A stretch of 64,000 nt of DNA. Source: Gammaproteobacteria bacterium (GTDB lineage Bacteria > Pseudomonadota > Gammaproteobacteria > Pseudomonadales > Pseudomonadaceae). Under the pieces are notes generated by a model. It was not told the origin of the DNA. It worked only from the letters and a program-made list of their open reading frames with translations, and made no database searches. This document shows, piece by piece, positions 32,917 through 42,811 of the stretch (within the stretch, counting starts at the first letter, position 1; every line of letters begins with the position of its first letter). The position numbers and the translations under genes were made by a program. The DNA is taken from contig JAHJYA010000122.1 in the NCBI GenBank assembly GCA_018826895.1, forward strand, positions 1 through 64,000. The letters run 5' to 3'.

Positions 32917-33462
32917 ATGAGCCAATCCGGCAAGCTCGAACTGACCCGTGGCGACAGCCATCTGCAAGGCCGCCTGCAGGATGGTCAACTGGACGGCCCC
33001 CTGCGCATCAAAGAAGCCGGGCGCCCCCAGGCACAACTTGGTTACAGCGGCGGCGAGCTGCATGGACCGACCACCCTCTACCATCCCAACGGCCAGGTCT
33101 CGGCGATCTTGCCCTACCTCAACGGCAAACTGCATGGCATCGCGATGTTTTATGCGGCGCAAGGCGCACTGCAGCGCAAAGTCAGCTACCGCCAAGGGTG
33201 GATGCACGGCGAGGCCAGTAACTACTACCCAGACGGGACCTTGGCCGAGGTCGAGCACTACTGCGATGGCGTGCAAGAAGGCGCCTATCTGCGCTACCAC
33301 AGCAACGGCCAGTTGGCATCCCGCAGTCGCTATCTCAAGGGCCGGCTGCTGGACGATAGCCAGCAGTTCTCCAACGATGGCCGCCCGCTGGACGCCGCAG
33401 GTAAACCCATGACGCGCGTGCGCTGGTGGTGGAAGCGCTGGAGCGAAGCAGGCCAGGTTTGA
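32917..33462 (+). CDS. MORN/YwqK-repeat protein linked to VgrG
   Basis: A 181-residue protein made mostly of tandem MORN-like repeats: GQLDGPLRIKEAG, GGELHGPTTLYHPNG, NGKLHGIAMFYA, QGWMHGEASNYYPDG, DGVQEGAYLRYHSNG and KGRLLDD. Databases often call such repeats YwqK-family antitoxin, but the label says little about function. It follows vgrG by 10 nt, so it is in the same message. It may be an adaptor that binds cargo or VgrG, or an immunity protein for a T6SS toxin; the sequence does not decide. The C-terminus is strongly basic (RVRWWWKRW). Confidence 0.8.
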   Translation: MSQSGKLELTRGDSHLQGRLQDGQLDGPLRIKEAGRPQAQLGYSGGELHGPTTLYHPNGQVSAILPYLNGKLHGIAMFYAAQGALQRKVSYRQGWMHGEASNYYPDGTLAEVEHYCDGVQEGAYLRYHSNGQLASRSRYLKGRLLDDSQQFSNDGRPLDAAGKPMTRVRWWWKRWSEAGQV

Positions 33463-33858
33463 TCAGGGGATCAACATCTGCATCTGGCCTGGCATGTTGA
33501 TCTTGATCACCCCCGCCCAGCTGCACATCAAGGTGCTATTGGCATCCAGCGACGGCATATTTCCCAACAGCAGGGTTGGCGGGCCGCCGGGGATCCAGGG
33601 CGCCGCCGTGGCCGGTATGCAGGGCATCGGTGTCAGCGCACCAAGCGCTGCAGCGGTCGCCGCCGCCACCATCGGGTTGGCCAAGCTCTGGCACATGCCG
33701 AAGGTCCCGATATTGACCAAAGGGATATGATCCATGATGTTCGCGGCCGGCATGCTACTGGTCAGCGTACGGTTGATAGGCAATACATTCAGTACCGCCG
33801 GCGCCACCCCAAAACTGCACTGCAGCACCGCGCCGCTGCACACTTGCGGGCATCCCAT
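33463..33858 (-). CDS. PAAR-like DUF4280-family spike-tip protein
   Basis: A 131-residue cysteine-containing protein, MGCPQVCSGAVLQCSFGVAP at the start, of the DUF4280 PAAR-like group. Conserved pieces are SSMPAANIMDHIPLVNIGTF, GMCQSLANP and the C-terminal LMCSWAGVIKI. PAAR proteins cap VgrG and may carry effectors. It is encoded convergently to the vgrG-MORN pair, with its stop codon abutting the MORN stop. No toxin domain is fused. It needs its own promoter in 33859-34150. Confidence 0.85.
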   Translation of the reverse strand: MGCPQVCSGAVLQCSFGVAPAVLNVLPINRTLTSSMPAANIMDHIPLVNIGTFGMCQSLANPMVAAATAAALGALTPMPCIPATAAPWIPGGPPTLLLGNMPSLDANSTLMCSWAGVIKINMPGQMQMLIP

Positions 33859-34354
33859 AGGTCTTCTCCTTGACTGGACTTACTCAAGGAGTCTAGACAG
33901 GGTTTGCGAGATATGTGCCCAAAAACCCTGGCAGCCCCCATGCGAGCGCTGTTTCTCCCTACGCAGACCGAAGAAATCCACCACCGTATTCCGCTTGGTA
34001 GCCTTAGATTTGTCCTCTCTGCAAACACAGGCGGGCTGTGGATCAAGGAGCCAAGTGTTACCATTAGCCACTTCCACGCCACGCTAACTGCCTTGGGCAG
34101 CCCTGGGCGCTGGCAATACGACGCCCGACATACATGCGCAACAGTGCCCGATGGCCGAAATGAACCCCGTGTTCATAGCACGCCAGCCGATACACGAAGC
34201 CCAGATGTTGCTCTCAACCCACGACCAAATGGCAGAGCTCTGCCCCCAGCTGGAACGAGCTCGAAAAGCTGCTTGCCACGATAAAATGGCAAGAATTGGC
34301 AGGGGACCAGAGAAAGGCGATTAACCACCGCTGTAACGCCCGCAGGACAAGTAA
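33859..34354. other. 496-bp gap with one weak small ORF
   Basis: Between the PAAR-like gene and ybiT I see no convincing gene. A 57-codon frame at 34151-34324 (MAEMNPVFIARQPIHEAQML at the start) vaguely recalls the FIARQPIFD start of EAL/HDOD signalling proteins, but stops early. It could be a relic or chance. Promoters for the PAAR-like gene (minus) and for ybiT (plus) must lie here; none was obvious to me. Confidence 0.4.
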
Positions 34355-35941
<1,587 letters not shown>

Positions 35942-35961
35942 CGCCCTGAGCCGCACAAAAA

Positions 35962-35982
35962 AGCCCGCGATAATCGCGGGCT
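35962..35982. terminator. bidirectional terminator between ybiT and thrH
   Basis: AGCCCGCGA-TAA-TCGCGGGCT forms a perfect 9-bp stem, preceded by A6 and followed by T4 to TTTTTCGTTT. It can serve ybiT from the left and the convergent thrH from the right. Confidence 0.9.
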
Positions 35983-36003
35983 TTTTCGTTTCTGGCGAAT
36001 GCT

Positions 36004-36621
36004 TTACAGGCTCAGTGGGCGGTTCGACGCCTTGAGGAATTCCTGCTTGAGGTCGGCGTAAGTGTGCACAGCCGGGAACTGCGGGAATTCGCGGATCACA
36101 TTGTCCGGCGCATGGAACAAGATGCCGGCATGGGCTTCGCTGAGCATGGTGGTGTCGTTATACGAATCCCCCGCGGCAATTACCCGGTAATACAGGCTCT
36201 TGAAGGCGATGACCGACTGGCGCTTGGGGTCTTTCTGGCGCAGCTGGTAGCTCACCACGCGGTCGCTGTCATCGGTGATCAGCTTGTGACACAGCAGTGT
36301 GGGGAAACCCAGTTGGCGCATCAGCGGCTGGGAGAACTCATAGAAGGTGTCGGAGAGGATCACCACCTGGAAGCGCTCACGCAGCCAGTCGACGAACTCC
36401 ACCGCGCCGTCCAGTGGCTTGAGGGTGGCGATTACCTCTTGAATATCGCGCAACTTCAGGCCGTGCTCATCGAGGATGCGCAGGCGCTGCTGCATCAGCA
36501 CATCGTAATCGGGAATGTCCCGGGTGGTCGCCTTGAGGGCGTCGATGCCGGTTTTTTCCGCGAAGGCGATCCAGATTTCCGGGACCAGAACACCTTCCAG
36601 GTCGAGACACGCGATTTCCAC
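36004..36621 (-). CDS. thrH: bifunctional phosphoserine phosphatase/homoserine phosphotransferase ThrH
   Basis: A 205-residue HAD-superfamily enzyme that dephosphorylates phosphoserine and can pass the phosphate to homoserine. Motif I is IACLDLEGVLVPE with the nucleophile Asp, motif II lies in VVILSDTFYEFSQPLM, and motifs III/IV in RVIAAGDSYNDTTML. The sequence is almost identical to the P. aeruginosa ThrH I recall. GTG 36621 was chosen since it gives exactly 205 residues and has GAGGAA 8 nt before it; the ATG further upstream has no ribosome site. Divergent from the CysH-family gene. Confidence 0.95.
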   Translation of the reverse strand: MEIACLDLEGVLVPEIWIAFAEKTGIDALKATTRDIPDYDVLMQQRLRILDEHGLKLRDIQEVIATLKPLDGAVEFVDWLRERFQVVILSDTFYEFSQPLMRQLGFPTLLCHKLITDDSDRVVSYQLRQKDPKRQSVIAFKSLYYRVIAAGDSYNDTTMLSEAHAGILFHAPDNVIREFPQFPAVHTYADLKQEFLKASNRPLSL

Positions 36622-36798
36622 AGGCCATTCCTCGATTGAGCGTGAAAGAAGCCGGCACTCTAACGGCTCGCCAGAAGCAGCGCAACGCAAGGCTTATAGC
36701 TAAAACACGCAGTAGAAAGGGGTATTAGTTATTTAGCCGTATAACTGGTGTTTGCTACCATCGGCGGCCTCACGCACCCACGACCTGGAGTCCTCGCC

Positions 36799-37419
36799 AT
36801 GGATCTCGACCTGGATACGCTCAACGCCGAATTCGCCAACCAGCCGCAGAAGTTGGTCGAGTGGGCCATTGGCCTGGGCAAGCCCGCCATCTGCACCACC
36901 AACTTCCGCCCCTTCGAGGCGGTGATCCTGCATATGGTGACCCAGGTGCAACCTGACCTGCCCATTGTCTGGATGGACAGCGGCTACAACACCGAGGCCA
37001 CCTACCGTTTCGCCGATGAGGTGGCCCGCACGCTCAACCTCAACCTGATCACCTACCTGCCCAAACGCTCGCGTGCCCACCGCGAAGCGCTGGATGGCCC
37101 CGTACCAGGCCTGGATAACCCGCGCCACGCCGCCTTCACCGAGGAAGTGAAACTGGAGCCTTTCGCCCGCGCCCTGCGTGAGACGGCGCCGGGCGTGTGG
37201 TTTACCGCCCTGCGCGCCACCGACACTGCCGTACGCGCACAGATGGCGCCGATCAGCATAAATCCCGACGGCCTGATCAAGGTCGCGCCCCTGCTGCAGT
37301 GGTCGTCCAAAGACCTCTACGAGTACCTGGTAGCCCACAACTTGCCGAACAACTTCGACTATTTCGACCCAACCAAGGGCGAAGACAACCGCGAGTGCGG
37401 CTTGCACATCAACCACTGA
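36799..37419 (+). CDS. phosphoadenosine-phosphosulfate reductase family protein (CysH-like, atypical)
   Basis: A 206-residue CysH-family protein in the thrH-cysB neighbourhood where P. aeruginosa has cysH. It keeps the C-terminal ECGLH with the catalytic cysteine and the core IVWMDSGYNTEATYRFADEV. It lacks the CC...CxxC cysteines that bind [4Fe-4S] in APS reductases; its only motif cysteine is in ECGLH. The phosphate loop is also unusual (CTTNFRPFEAVILHM). It is colinear with the E. coli-type PAPS reductase but shorter (206 versus about 244). It may be a PAPS reductase or a paralog with altered substrate. ATG 36799 has GGAG 8 nt upstream. Confidence 0.75.
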   Translation: MDLDLDTLNAEFANQPQKLVEWAIGLGKPAICTTNFRPFEAVILHMVTQVQPDLPIVWMDSGYNTEATYRFADEVARTLNLNLITYLPKRSRAHREALDGPVPGLDNPRHAAFTEEVKLEPFARALRETAPGVWFTALRATDTAVRAQMAPISINPDGLIKVAPLLQWSSKDLYEYLVAHNLPNNFDYFDPTKGEDNRECGLHINH

Positions 37420-37443
37420 GCCGCCAGTGGCAGAGCAGAAACG

Positions 37444-37469
37444 AACATGGCGCCCTGGGGCGCCATGTT
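37444..37469 (+). terminator. hairpin after the CysH-like gene
   Basis: AACATGGCGCC pairs perfectly with GGCGCCATGTT across a CTGG loop, 25 nt after the stop. A weak T-rich stretch (TTTGTTTTGG) comes 10 nt later. It is a likely terminator. Confidence 0.65.
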
Positions 37470-37528
37470 GCGTTACAGACTTTGTTTTGGTGATCTCCAA
37501 TTGGCTGTTGCAGCGCTGATTAGGCGTG

Positions 37529-37706
37529 TGTAGGAGCGAATTTATTCGCGATCGTCCTTGAAAGCGCTGAAAATATCGCGGCTAAAGCGGAACGCCGCTC
37601 GCCCCCTCCGACGCGACCTCGCATTGACCGACATTTGATGCGTATCGCGACCCTAGCCTTTATTCGCGATTGCGCCGTGATCATCGCGAATAAATTCGCT
37701 CCTACA
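37529..37706. repeat. REP-type inverted repeat element
   Basis: TGTAGGAGCGAATTTATTCG (then CGAT; 37529-37552) and its perfect 24-bp reverse complement (37683-37706) bracket about 130 bp. The interior contains TATCGCGGCTAAAGCGG, CATTGACCGACATTTGATG and CTAGCCTTTATTCGCGAT, which recur at 51871-51993. The element fills most of the gap between the CysH-like gene and cysB. Confidence 0.85.
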
Positions 37707-37740
37707 GGGCTGCACAGCCAAACGGGACGCAGCCTTTGCT

Positions 37741-38724
<984 letters not shown>

Positions 38725-38818
38725 TCACAAGCAGATAAGGTGGGCCACAAGCGGCGGCCACATATAACCATATTAGTGGTTTGTTACATCAATCTAGACG
38801 ATTTTCTAAAAACCATCG

Positions 38819-39334
38819 CTATTCTTTTTTACCCGGGATTTCGCCACGACTGCGGTGCTGCAGCATCGGCACCAGGTATACGGGCACATCTGACAGTTGT
38901 ACCAGGCGCGCGGCGGTGCGCCCGAGGGGAATATCCAGTTCGCCGCCATGGCTGTGACTGCCCACCACCAGCAGGTCTACGCCCAACGCCTGCATCTCTT
39001 CGAGGATGACCAGCGGCGGGTCGCCTTGCAGCACGCGCACCGCACGGATCAGTTCGAGGTCCTGATGGGATTCGCCCAATTCATCACGAAACCCTTCCAG
39101 TACACGGCTCTCGATACTCGACATCACCGTACTGAGACCAGTGCTACGCAACTCTTCCAGACGCTCTTGATCGACATAGGTCTGCAACACCGACTCGGCA
39201 AACAGCCCCATGGGCTCGACCGCATGGACGACGTACAAGCCGGCGTTGTAAGCGCGACAAAGCGACAAGGCATGTTGCAGCACATAGGGTGCGTACAACC
39301 CCAGATCGGTGGCGTAGAGAATCGAACGAATCAT
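38819..39334 (-). CDS. universal stress protein (UspA family)
   Basis: A 171-residue single Usp domain protein. It begins MIRSILYATDLGLYAPYVLQ, with the family nucleotide-binding Asp after the first strand. The C-terminal ATP loop region reads LLVVGSHSHGGELDIPLGRT, close to the G-2X-G-9X-G[ST] signature. Such proteins bind ATP and help survival under stress or anaerobiosis; the exact role is not predictable. Short C-terminal extension RSRGEIPGKKE. Monocistronic between cysB and the PanE-like gene. Confidence 0.88.
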   Translation of the reverse strand: MIRSILYATDLGLYAPYVLQHALSLCRAYNAGLYVVHAVEPMGLFAESVLQTYVDQERLEELRSTGLSTVMSSIESRVLEGFRDELGESHQDLELIRAVRVLQGDPPLVILEEMQALGVDLLVVGSHSHGGELDIPLGRTAARLVQLSDVPVYLVPMLQHRSRGEIPGKKE

Positions 39335-39424
39335 GCGGTATCCCTCGACAGCATTACGCGGTAGACCTCGACTGAGCTTAGCAGCGCCGTCGACAAATCA
39401 ACTGGGAACCCGTGCTATTTCGCC

Positions 39425-40390
39425 TCACATTCCATGGCTGGTATTGCGCCGATCCAGGAATCGTAGCGCTTGATATAAGGCTTCTACTCTCGGCATAGAG
39501 CAGCCGGCTGCCGCTGCTTCGGCGAGTGGCGCCGCATAAATGGCTTGCAACTCCAGCGGCCGGCGCAAGGCGAAATCATGGTACATGCTCGGCAGGTAGT
39601 CCGGCATGCGCTCGGTCGTGCGCAAGAGCTTGGCCGGGTAATCATCCGGCAGTCGATAACCGCAAGCCATCGCCCCTTGCGCCACTTCCTGCATGATGGC
39701 TTCGATCAGCGCCCGGCTACCCTCATCACTCATTAACCCAGTGGTGCCGGACCCTAACAACACCGACAAACCGTTATAAGGCACGTTCCATACCAGCTTC
39801 TGCCAGCGCGCCTGGCCCAACTCGCTCATGGCGGTGGAATCCAGGCCGGCCTCAATAAACAACTGTGCCCCCGCCTCAACCAGCGCCTGGTGAGCATCAG
39901 GATCTGTCGATGGGCCGGAATGGTAGCCGAGATTAACGGCGCCGAGCGCTTGATGCTCGACCACGCCTGGAGCGCTACGGTGTACACAAATGAAGCACAG
40001 GCCGCCCAGCAGGTGCAGGTTCGGTGGCAACAATGTGCGCACCTCGTCCTCTACACCCAGGCCGTTCTGCAACAGCACGACCTTGGCATCGGGCGCAGCG
40101 GCCTCAATGATCAAGGGTGCCAATTCCTGATTACTGGTGGCTTTGGCGCCTACCAGCAACCAGTCGCATGGCGGCATCTGTGAGGCCTGGGTATAAGCCT
40201 GCACCTCACGCAGGTGGATGGCACCGTGGACTGCACTGTTGACGCGCAGGCCGTTGCTGGCGACCGCATCGTACTCACTGCGCAGCAGAAAATGCACGTC
40301 GAAACCGGCACGGGCCAGCATCACACCATAGAAACCACCGATTGCACCGGTACCGATTATGCCGATACGCGGCCTGGCCAATGTAGACAT
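39425..40390 (-). CDS. ketopantoate reductase-like protein (PanE/ApbA family)
   Basis: A 321-residue NADPH-dependent 2-dehydropantoate 2-reductase family protein, which would reduce ketopantoate to pantoate for coenzyme A synthesis. The Rossmann motif is IGIIGTGAIGGFYGVML. The catalytic Lys and following Asn are in ARWQKLVWNVPYNGLS, and RPLELQAIYAAPL is in the C-terminal helical domain. Pseudomonas genomes often hold several paralogs, so the actual 2-oxoacid could differ. Its ATG overlaps the stop of the thioredoxin-like gene by one base (TGATG), so they are co-translated. Confidence 0.85.
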   Translation of the reverse strand: MSTLARPRIGIIGTGAIGGFYGVMLARAGFDVHFLLRSEYDAVASNGLRVNSAVHGAIHLREVQAYTQASQMPPCDWLLVGAKATSNQELAPLIIEAAAPDAKVVLLQNGLGVEDEVRTLLPPNLHLLGGLCFICVHRSAPGVVEHQALGAVNLGYHSGPSTDPDAHQALVEAGAQLFIEAGLDSTAMSELGQARWQKLVWNVPYNGLSVLLGSGTTGLMSDEGSRALIEAIMQEVAQGAMACGYRLPDDYPAKLLRTTERMPDYLPSMYHDFALRRPLELQAIYAAPLAEAAAAGCSMPRVEALYQALRFLDRRNTSHGM

Positions 40391-40725
40391 CAGGGAAGCT
40401 CCTCTGCCGGGCGGGCCAGCGCCTCACCTACGGCCTTGCTCAGTTCGGGGGCACTCAGGCGTGCGTGCAGCGCCCCATGGAAATAGCCGTCACGCACAAC
40501 AAACAGTGCCGGCAAGTGAAACACCTCGTAGCGCTGCACCAGCCCAGGGCTCTCACCGGCATCGATCCAGGCCAAATGGCTGACGGGAAGCAACATGCTC
40601 GGCAGACACTGTTGGGCGAAGCGGCAATGCGCACAGCCCTGGCTGACCAACACCAACAGTGTCGTGCCGCCGAGGGCCAGTAGCTGGTGGTCGGCATCAA
40701 AATCGGACAAGAACAGCTCGATCAC
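40390..40725 (-). CDS. thioredoxin-fold protein with CxxC
   Basis: A 111-residue thioredoxin-like protein. The redox motif is CAHC in VLVSQGCAHCRFAQQCLP, and the cis-proline appears as VFHLPALFVVRDGYF. Unlike thioredoxin, the motif has AH in place of GP, suggesting a less reducing disulfide potential. There is no signal peptide, so it is cytosolic. It is upstream of and coupled to the PanE-like reductase. It may protect or recycle a neighbouring protein, but partners are unknown. Confidence 0.82.
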   Translation of the reverse strand: MIELFLSDFDADHQLLALGGTTLLVLVSQGCAHCRFAQQCLPSMLLPVSHLAWIDAGESPGLVQRYEVFHLPALFVVRDGYFHGALHARLSAPELSKAVGEALARPAEELP

Positions 40726-40765
40726 TATACTGATGTCACTTTAGTGGCGTGAGGTGAAATCAATC

Positions 40766-41185
40766 ATGCGGCGTTTTCTGCGGCATCCCAGCACTATGCC
40801 CGTCCAGTTGGTACTGCGCAAACGCCCCTGGCTTGACGCCCAGCGGCTCAATGACGTCAGCCTCGGCGGCGTCGCCTGTCACTGTGTGAAGCGCTTTCGG
40901 CGCGGTACGCAGGTGCAGATGCGCGTTCCCCTACTCGGCCAGCAGGCACAGTGCAATGGCGTCGTGGCGTGGTGCCGCAAACAGGCCGACAACTACCTCG
41001 TGGGTATCGCCTTTCTCGATGAAGACACCCTGTTTCGCGCCCGTATGGTCGAGCAACTTTGTCAGATCGAGGTCTACCGACGTGAACGGGAGCAGGAAAT
41101 GGGCTGTTCGCTGAGCATGGAGGTGGTCGCTGCCGAATGGATAAGCACCCATGCCGAGGCGTATTCGCGCGCCAGCCTGATGTAA
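40766..41185 (+). CDS. PilZ-domain protein
   Basis: A 139-residue single PilZ domain protein. The c-di-GMP binding elements are present: RRFLRHPSTMPVQL (R-x-x-x-R) at the N-terminus and LNDVSLGGVACH (D-x-S-x-x-G) about 20 residues later. The rest forms the expected beta barrel (VQMRVPLLGQQAQCNGVVAW). It probably senses c-di-GMP and acts through contact with an unknown partner. ATG 40766 follows GAGGTGA at the right distance; the GTG at 40754 overlaps that site and is unlikely. It is divergent from the thioredoxin-like gene. Confidence 0.85.
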   Translation: MRRFLRHPSTMPVQLVLRKRPWLDAQRLNDVSLGGVACHCVKRFRRGTQVQMRVPLLGQQAQCNGVVAWCRKQADNYLVGIAFLDEDTLFRARMVEQLCQIEVYRREREQEMGCSLSMEVVAAEWISTHAEAYSRASLM

Positions 41186-41350
41186 AAGCCAACACGCCCT
41201 GGGGATTAACGACCTTCGACCCATTGCCCAGGCGCCGCCTACAGGCTAAGGTTCGGCATCCCCGCTGTGCTCATACTGCTGTGCTCCGCCACACGGGGCT
41301 CGCTGGCGGCCGGCACCCGTGACCTGACGACCTACCTGATGACTAGCACG

Positions 41351-42424
41351 ATGGCTGATTTACCGATCGACGATCTGAACGTTGCCTCTAACGAGACGCT
41401 GATCACCCCCGCTCAACTCAAACGCGAAATCCCCCTGACTGCTGCGGCGCATGACACCGTCGCAACGGGCCGCCAGGTGGTGCGCGACATTCTCGACGGC
41501 AAGGATCATCGCCTGTTCGTGGTGGTTGGCCCCTGCTCGATCCATGACATCAAGGCCGCCCATGAGTACGCCGAGCGCCTGAAGGTGCTGGCGGCAGAGG
41601 TGTCCGACACCCTGTATCTGGTTATGCGCGTGTATTTTGAAAAGCCGCGTACCACCGTGGGCTGGAAGGGGCTGATCAACGATCCCTATCTGGATGACTC
41701 CTTCAAGATTCAGGACGGTCTGCACATCGGCCGCACGTTGCTGCGCGACCTGGCTGAAATGGGCCTGCCTACGGCTACCGAAGCCCTCGACCCGATTTCC
41801 CCGCAGTACCTGCAGGACCTGATCAGTTGGTCGGCCATCGGTGCCCGTACCACTGAGTCCCAGACTCACCGGGAAATGGCCTCCGGCCTCTCCTCCGCCG
41901 TCGGCTTCAAGAATGGCACCGACGGCGGCCTGACCGTGGCGATCAACGCACTGCAGTCGGTGTCCAGTCCGCACCGTTTCCTTGGCATCAACCAAGAAGG
42001 TGGCGTATCAATCGTCACCACCAAGGGCAACGCCTACGGCCACGTGGTGCTGCGCGGCGGCAATGGCAAGCCCAACTATGATTCGGTCAGCGTGGCGCTC
42101 TGCGAGCAGGCGCTGCACAAGGCCGGTATTCGCCCGAACATCATGGTCGACTGCAGCCACGCCAACTCCAACAAGGATCCGGCTCTGCAACCACTGGTCA
42201 TGGAAAACGTGGCTAACCAGATTCTCGAAGGCAACCAGTCGATTGTCGGCCTGATGGTCGAGAGCCACCTGGGCTGGGGCAGCCAGTCGATTCCCAAAGA
42301 CCTGGCGCAACTCCAGTATGGCGTGTCCATCACAGATGCCTGCATCGACTGGGAAAGCACAGAAAAGACCCTGCGCGGCATGCATGCCAAGCTCAAGGAT
42401 GTGCTGCCCGCCCGTCGCCGTTAA
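41351..42424 (+). CDS. 3-deoxy-7-phosphoheptulonate (DAHP) synthase, class I
   Basis: A 357-residue enzyme joining phosphoenolpyruvate and erythrose 4-phosphate, the first step of the shikimate pathway. It has the type I signature VVVGPCSIHDIKAAHEYAER, the metal-site cysteine in that block, and IGARTTESQTHREMASGLS followed by VGFKNGTDG. It is closely similar to the P. aeruginosa PA1750-type enzyme I recall. ATG 41351 gives MADLPIDDLNVASNETLITP at the N-terminus, the family start; upstream ATG 41339 also exists. Feedback control by an aromatic amino acid is likely but which one cannot be read. Confidence 0.95.
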   Translation: MADLPIDDLNVASNETLITPAQLKREIPLTAAAHDTVATGRQVVRDILDGKDHRLFVVVGPCSIHDIKAAHEYAERLKVLAAEVSDTLYLVMRVYFEKPRTTVGWKGLINDPYLDDSFKIQDGLHIGRTLLRDLAEMGLPTATEALDPISPQYLQDLISWSAIGARTTESQTHREMASGLSSAVGFKNGTDGGLTVAINALQSVSSPHRFLGINQEGGVSIVTTKGNAYGHVVLRGGNGKPNYDSVSVALCEQALHKAGIRPNIMVDCSHANSNKDPALQPLVMENVANQILEGNQSIVGLMVESHLGWGSQSIPKDLAQLQYGVSITDACIDWESTEKTLRGMHAKLKDVLPARRR

Positions 42425-42431
42425 GTGATAG

Positions 42432-42477
42432 GCAGGCATGAAAAAGCCGGGACTTAGCCCGGCTTTTTCATGCCTGC
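42432..42477. terminator. long-stem bidirectional terminator
   Basis: GCAGGCATGAAAAAGCCGGG pairs perfectly over 20 bp with its complement at 42458-42477; the loop is ACTTAG. It contains the A5/T5 tracts needed in both directions, and separates the convergent DAHP synthase and GNAT genes. Confidence 0.92.
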
Positions 42478-42493
42478 GACAGCGCGCTTTACC

Positions 42494-42778
42494 TTACTCG
42501 CTGTCAGGCGCTTCGCCAGGGCGTCGCTCCATATAGCGCTCCACGTAGGAACACGAAGGAATCACCGTGTAGCCCATACGCTCGGCATACTGCAGCGCAT
42601 GCTCGGTCAACGCAGCAGCGATCCCCCGCCCGCGTAGCGAGTTGGGCACGAAGGTGCGGTAGATATCCAGGGTCTGCTTGCCCAGGTCCATGTAAGCCAG
42701 ATAAGCCCGGTCCCCTTCTACGGTGGTCTCGAACTGATGACCGGCTTGGTCATGGTGAATGGTTAACGCGTCGCTCAT
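42494..42778 (-). CDS. small GNAT-like N-acetyltransferase
   Basis: A 94-residue minimal GNAT domain of the YjdJ type. The acetyl-CoA loop is TFVPNSLRGRGIAAALTEHA, followed by the helix LQYAERMGYTVIPSCSYVER, as in the short family that acetylates or merely binds small amines and peptides. It has no N-terminal part of a full GNAT fold. A GAGGAGTAG lies before the ATG. Convergent with the DAHP synthase gene and followed (minus strand) by no coupled partner. Confidence 0.85.
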   Translation of the reverse strand: MSDALTIHHDQAGHQFETTVEGDRAYLAYMDLGKQTLDIYRTFVPNSLRGRGIAAALTEHALQYAERMGYTVIPSCSYVERYMERRPGEAPDSE

Positions 42779-42811
42779 TGCTACTCCTCTAGACGCTTGC
42801 TTCAGCCTTGG

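Noticed and set aside
32917-33462. Reading the MORN-repeat gene as a proven antitoxin
   Set aside because: The common label YwqK-family antitoxin rests on repeats alone; no cognate toxin is adjacent, so only a neutral description is supported.
33904-34284. 126-codon open frame downstream of the PAAR-like gene
   Set aside because: It has no ribosome site, contains no recognisable domain and is open by composition only.
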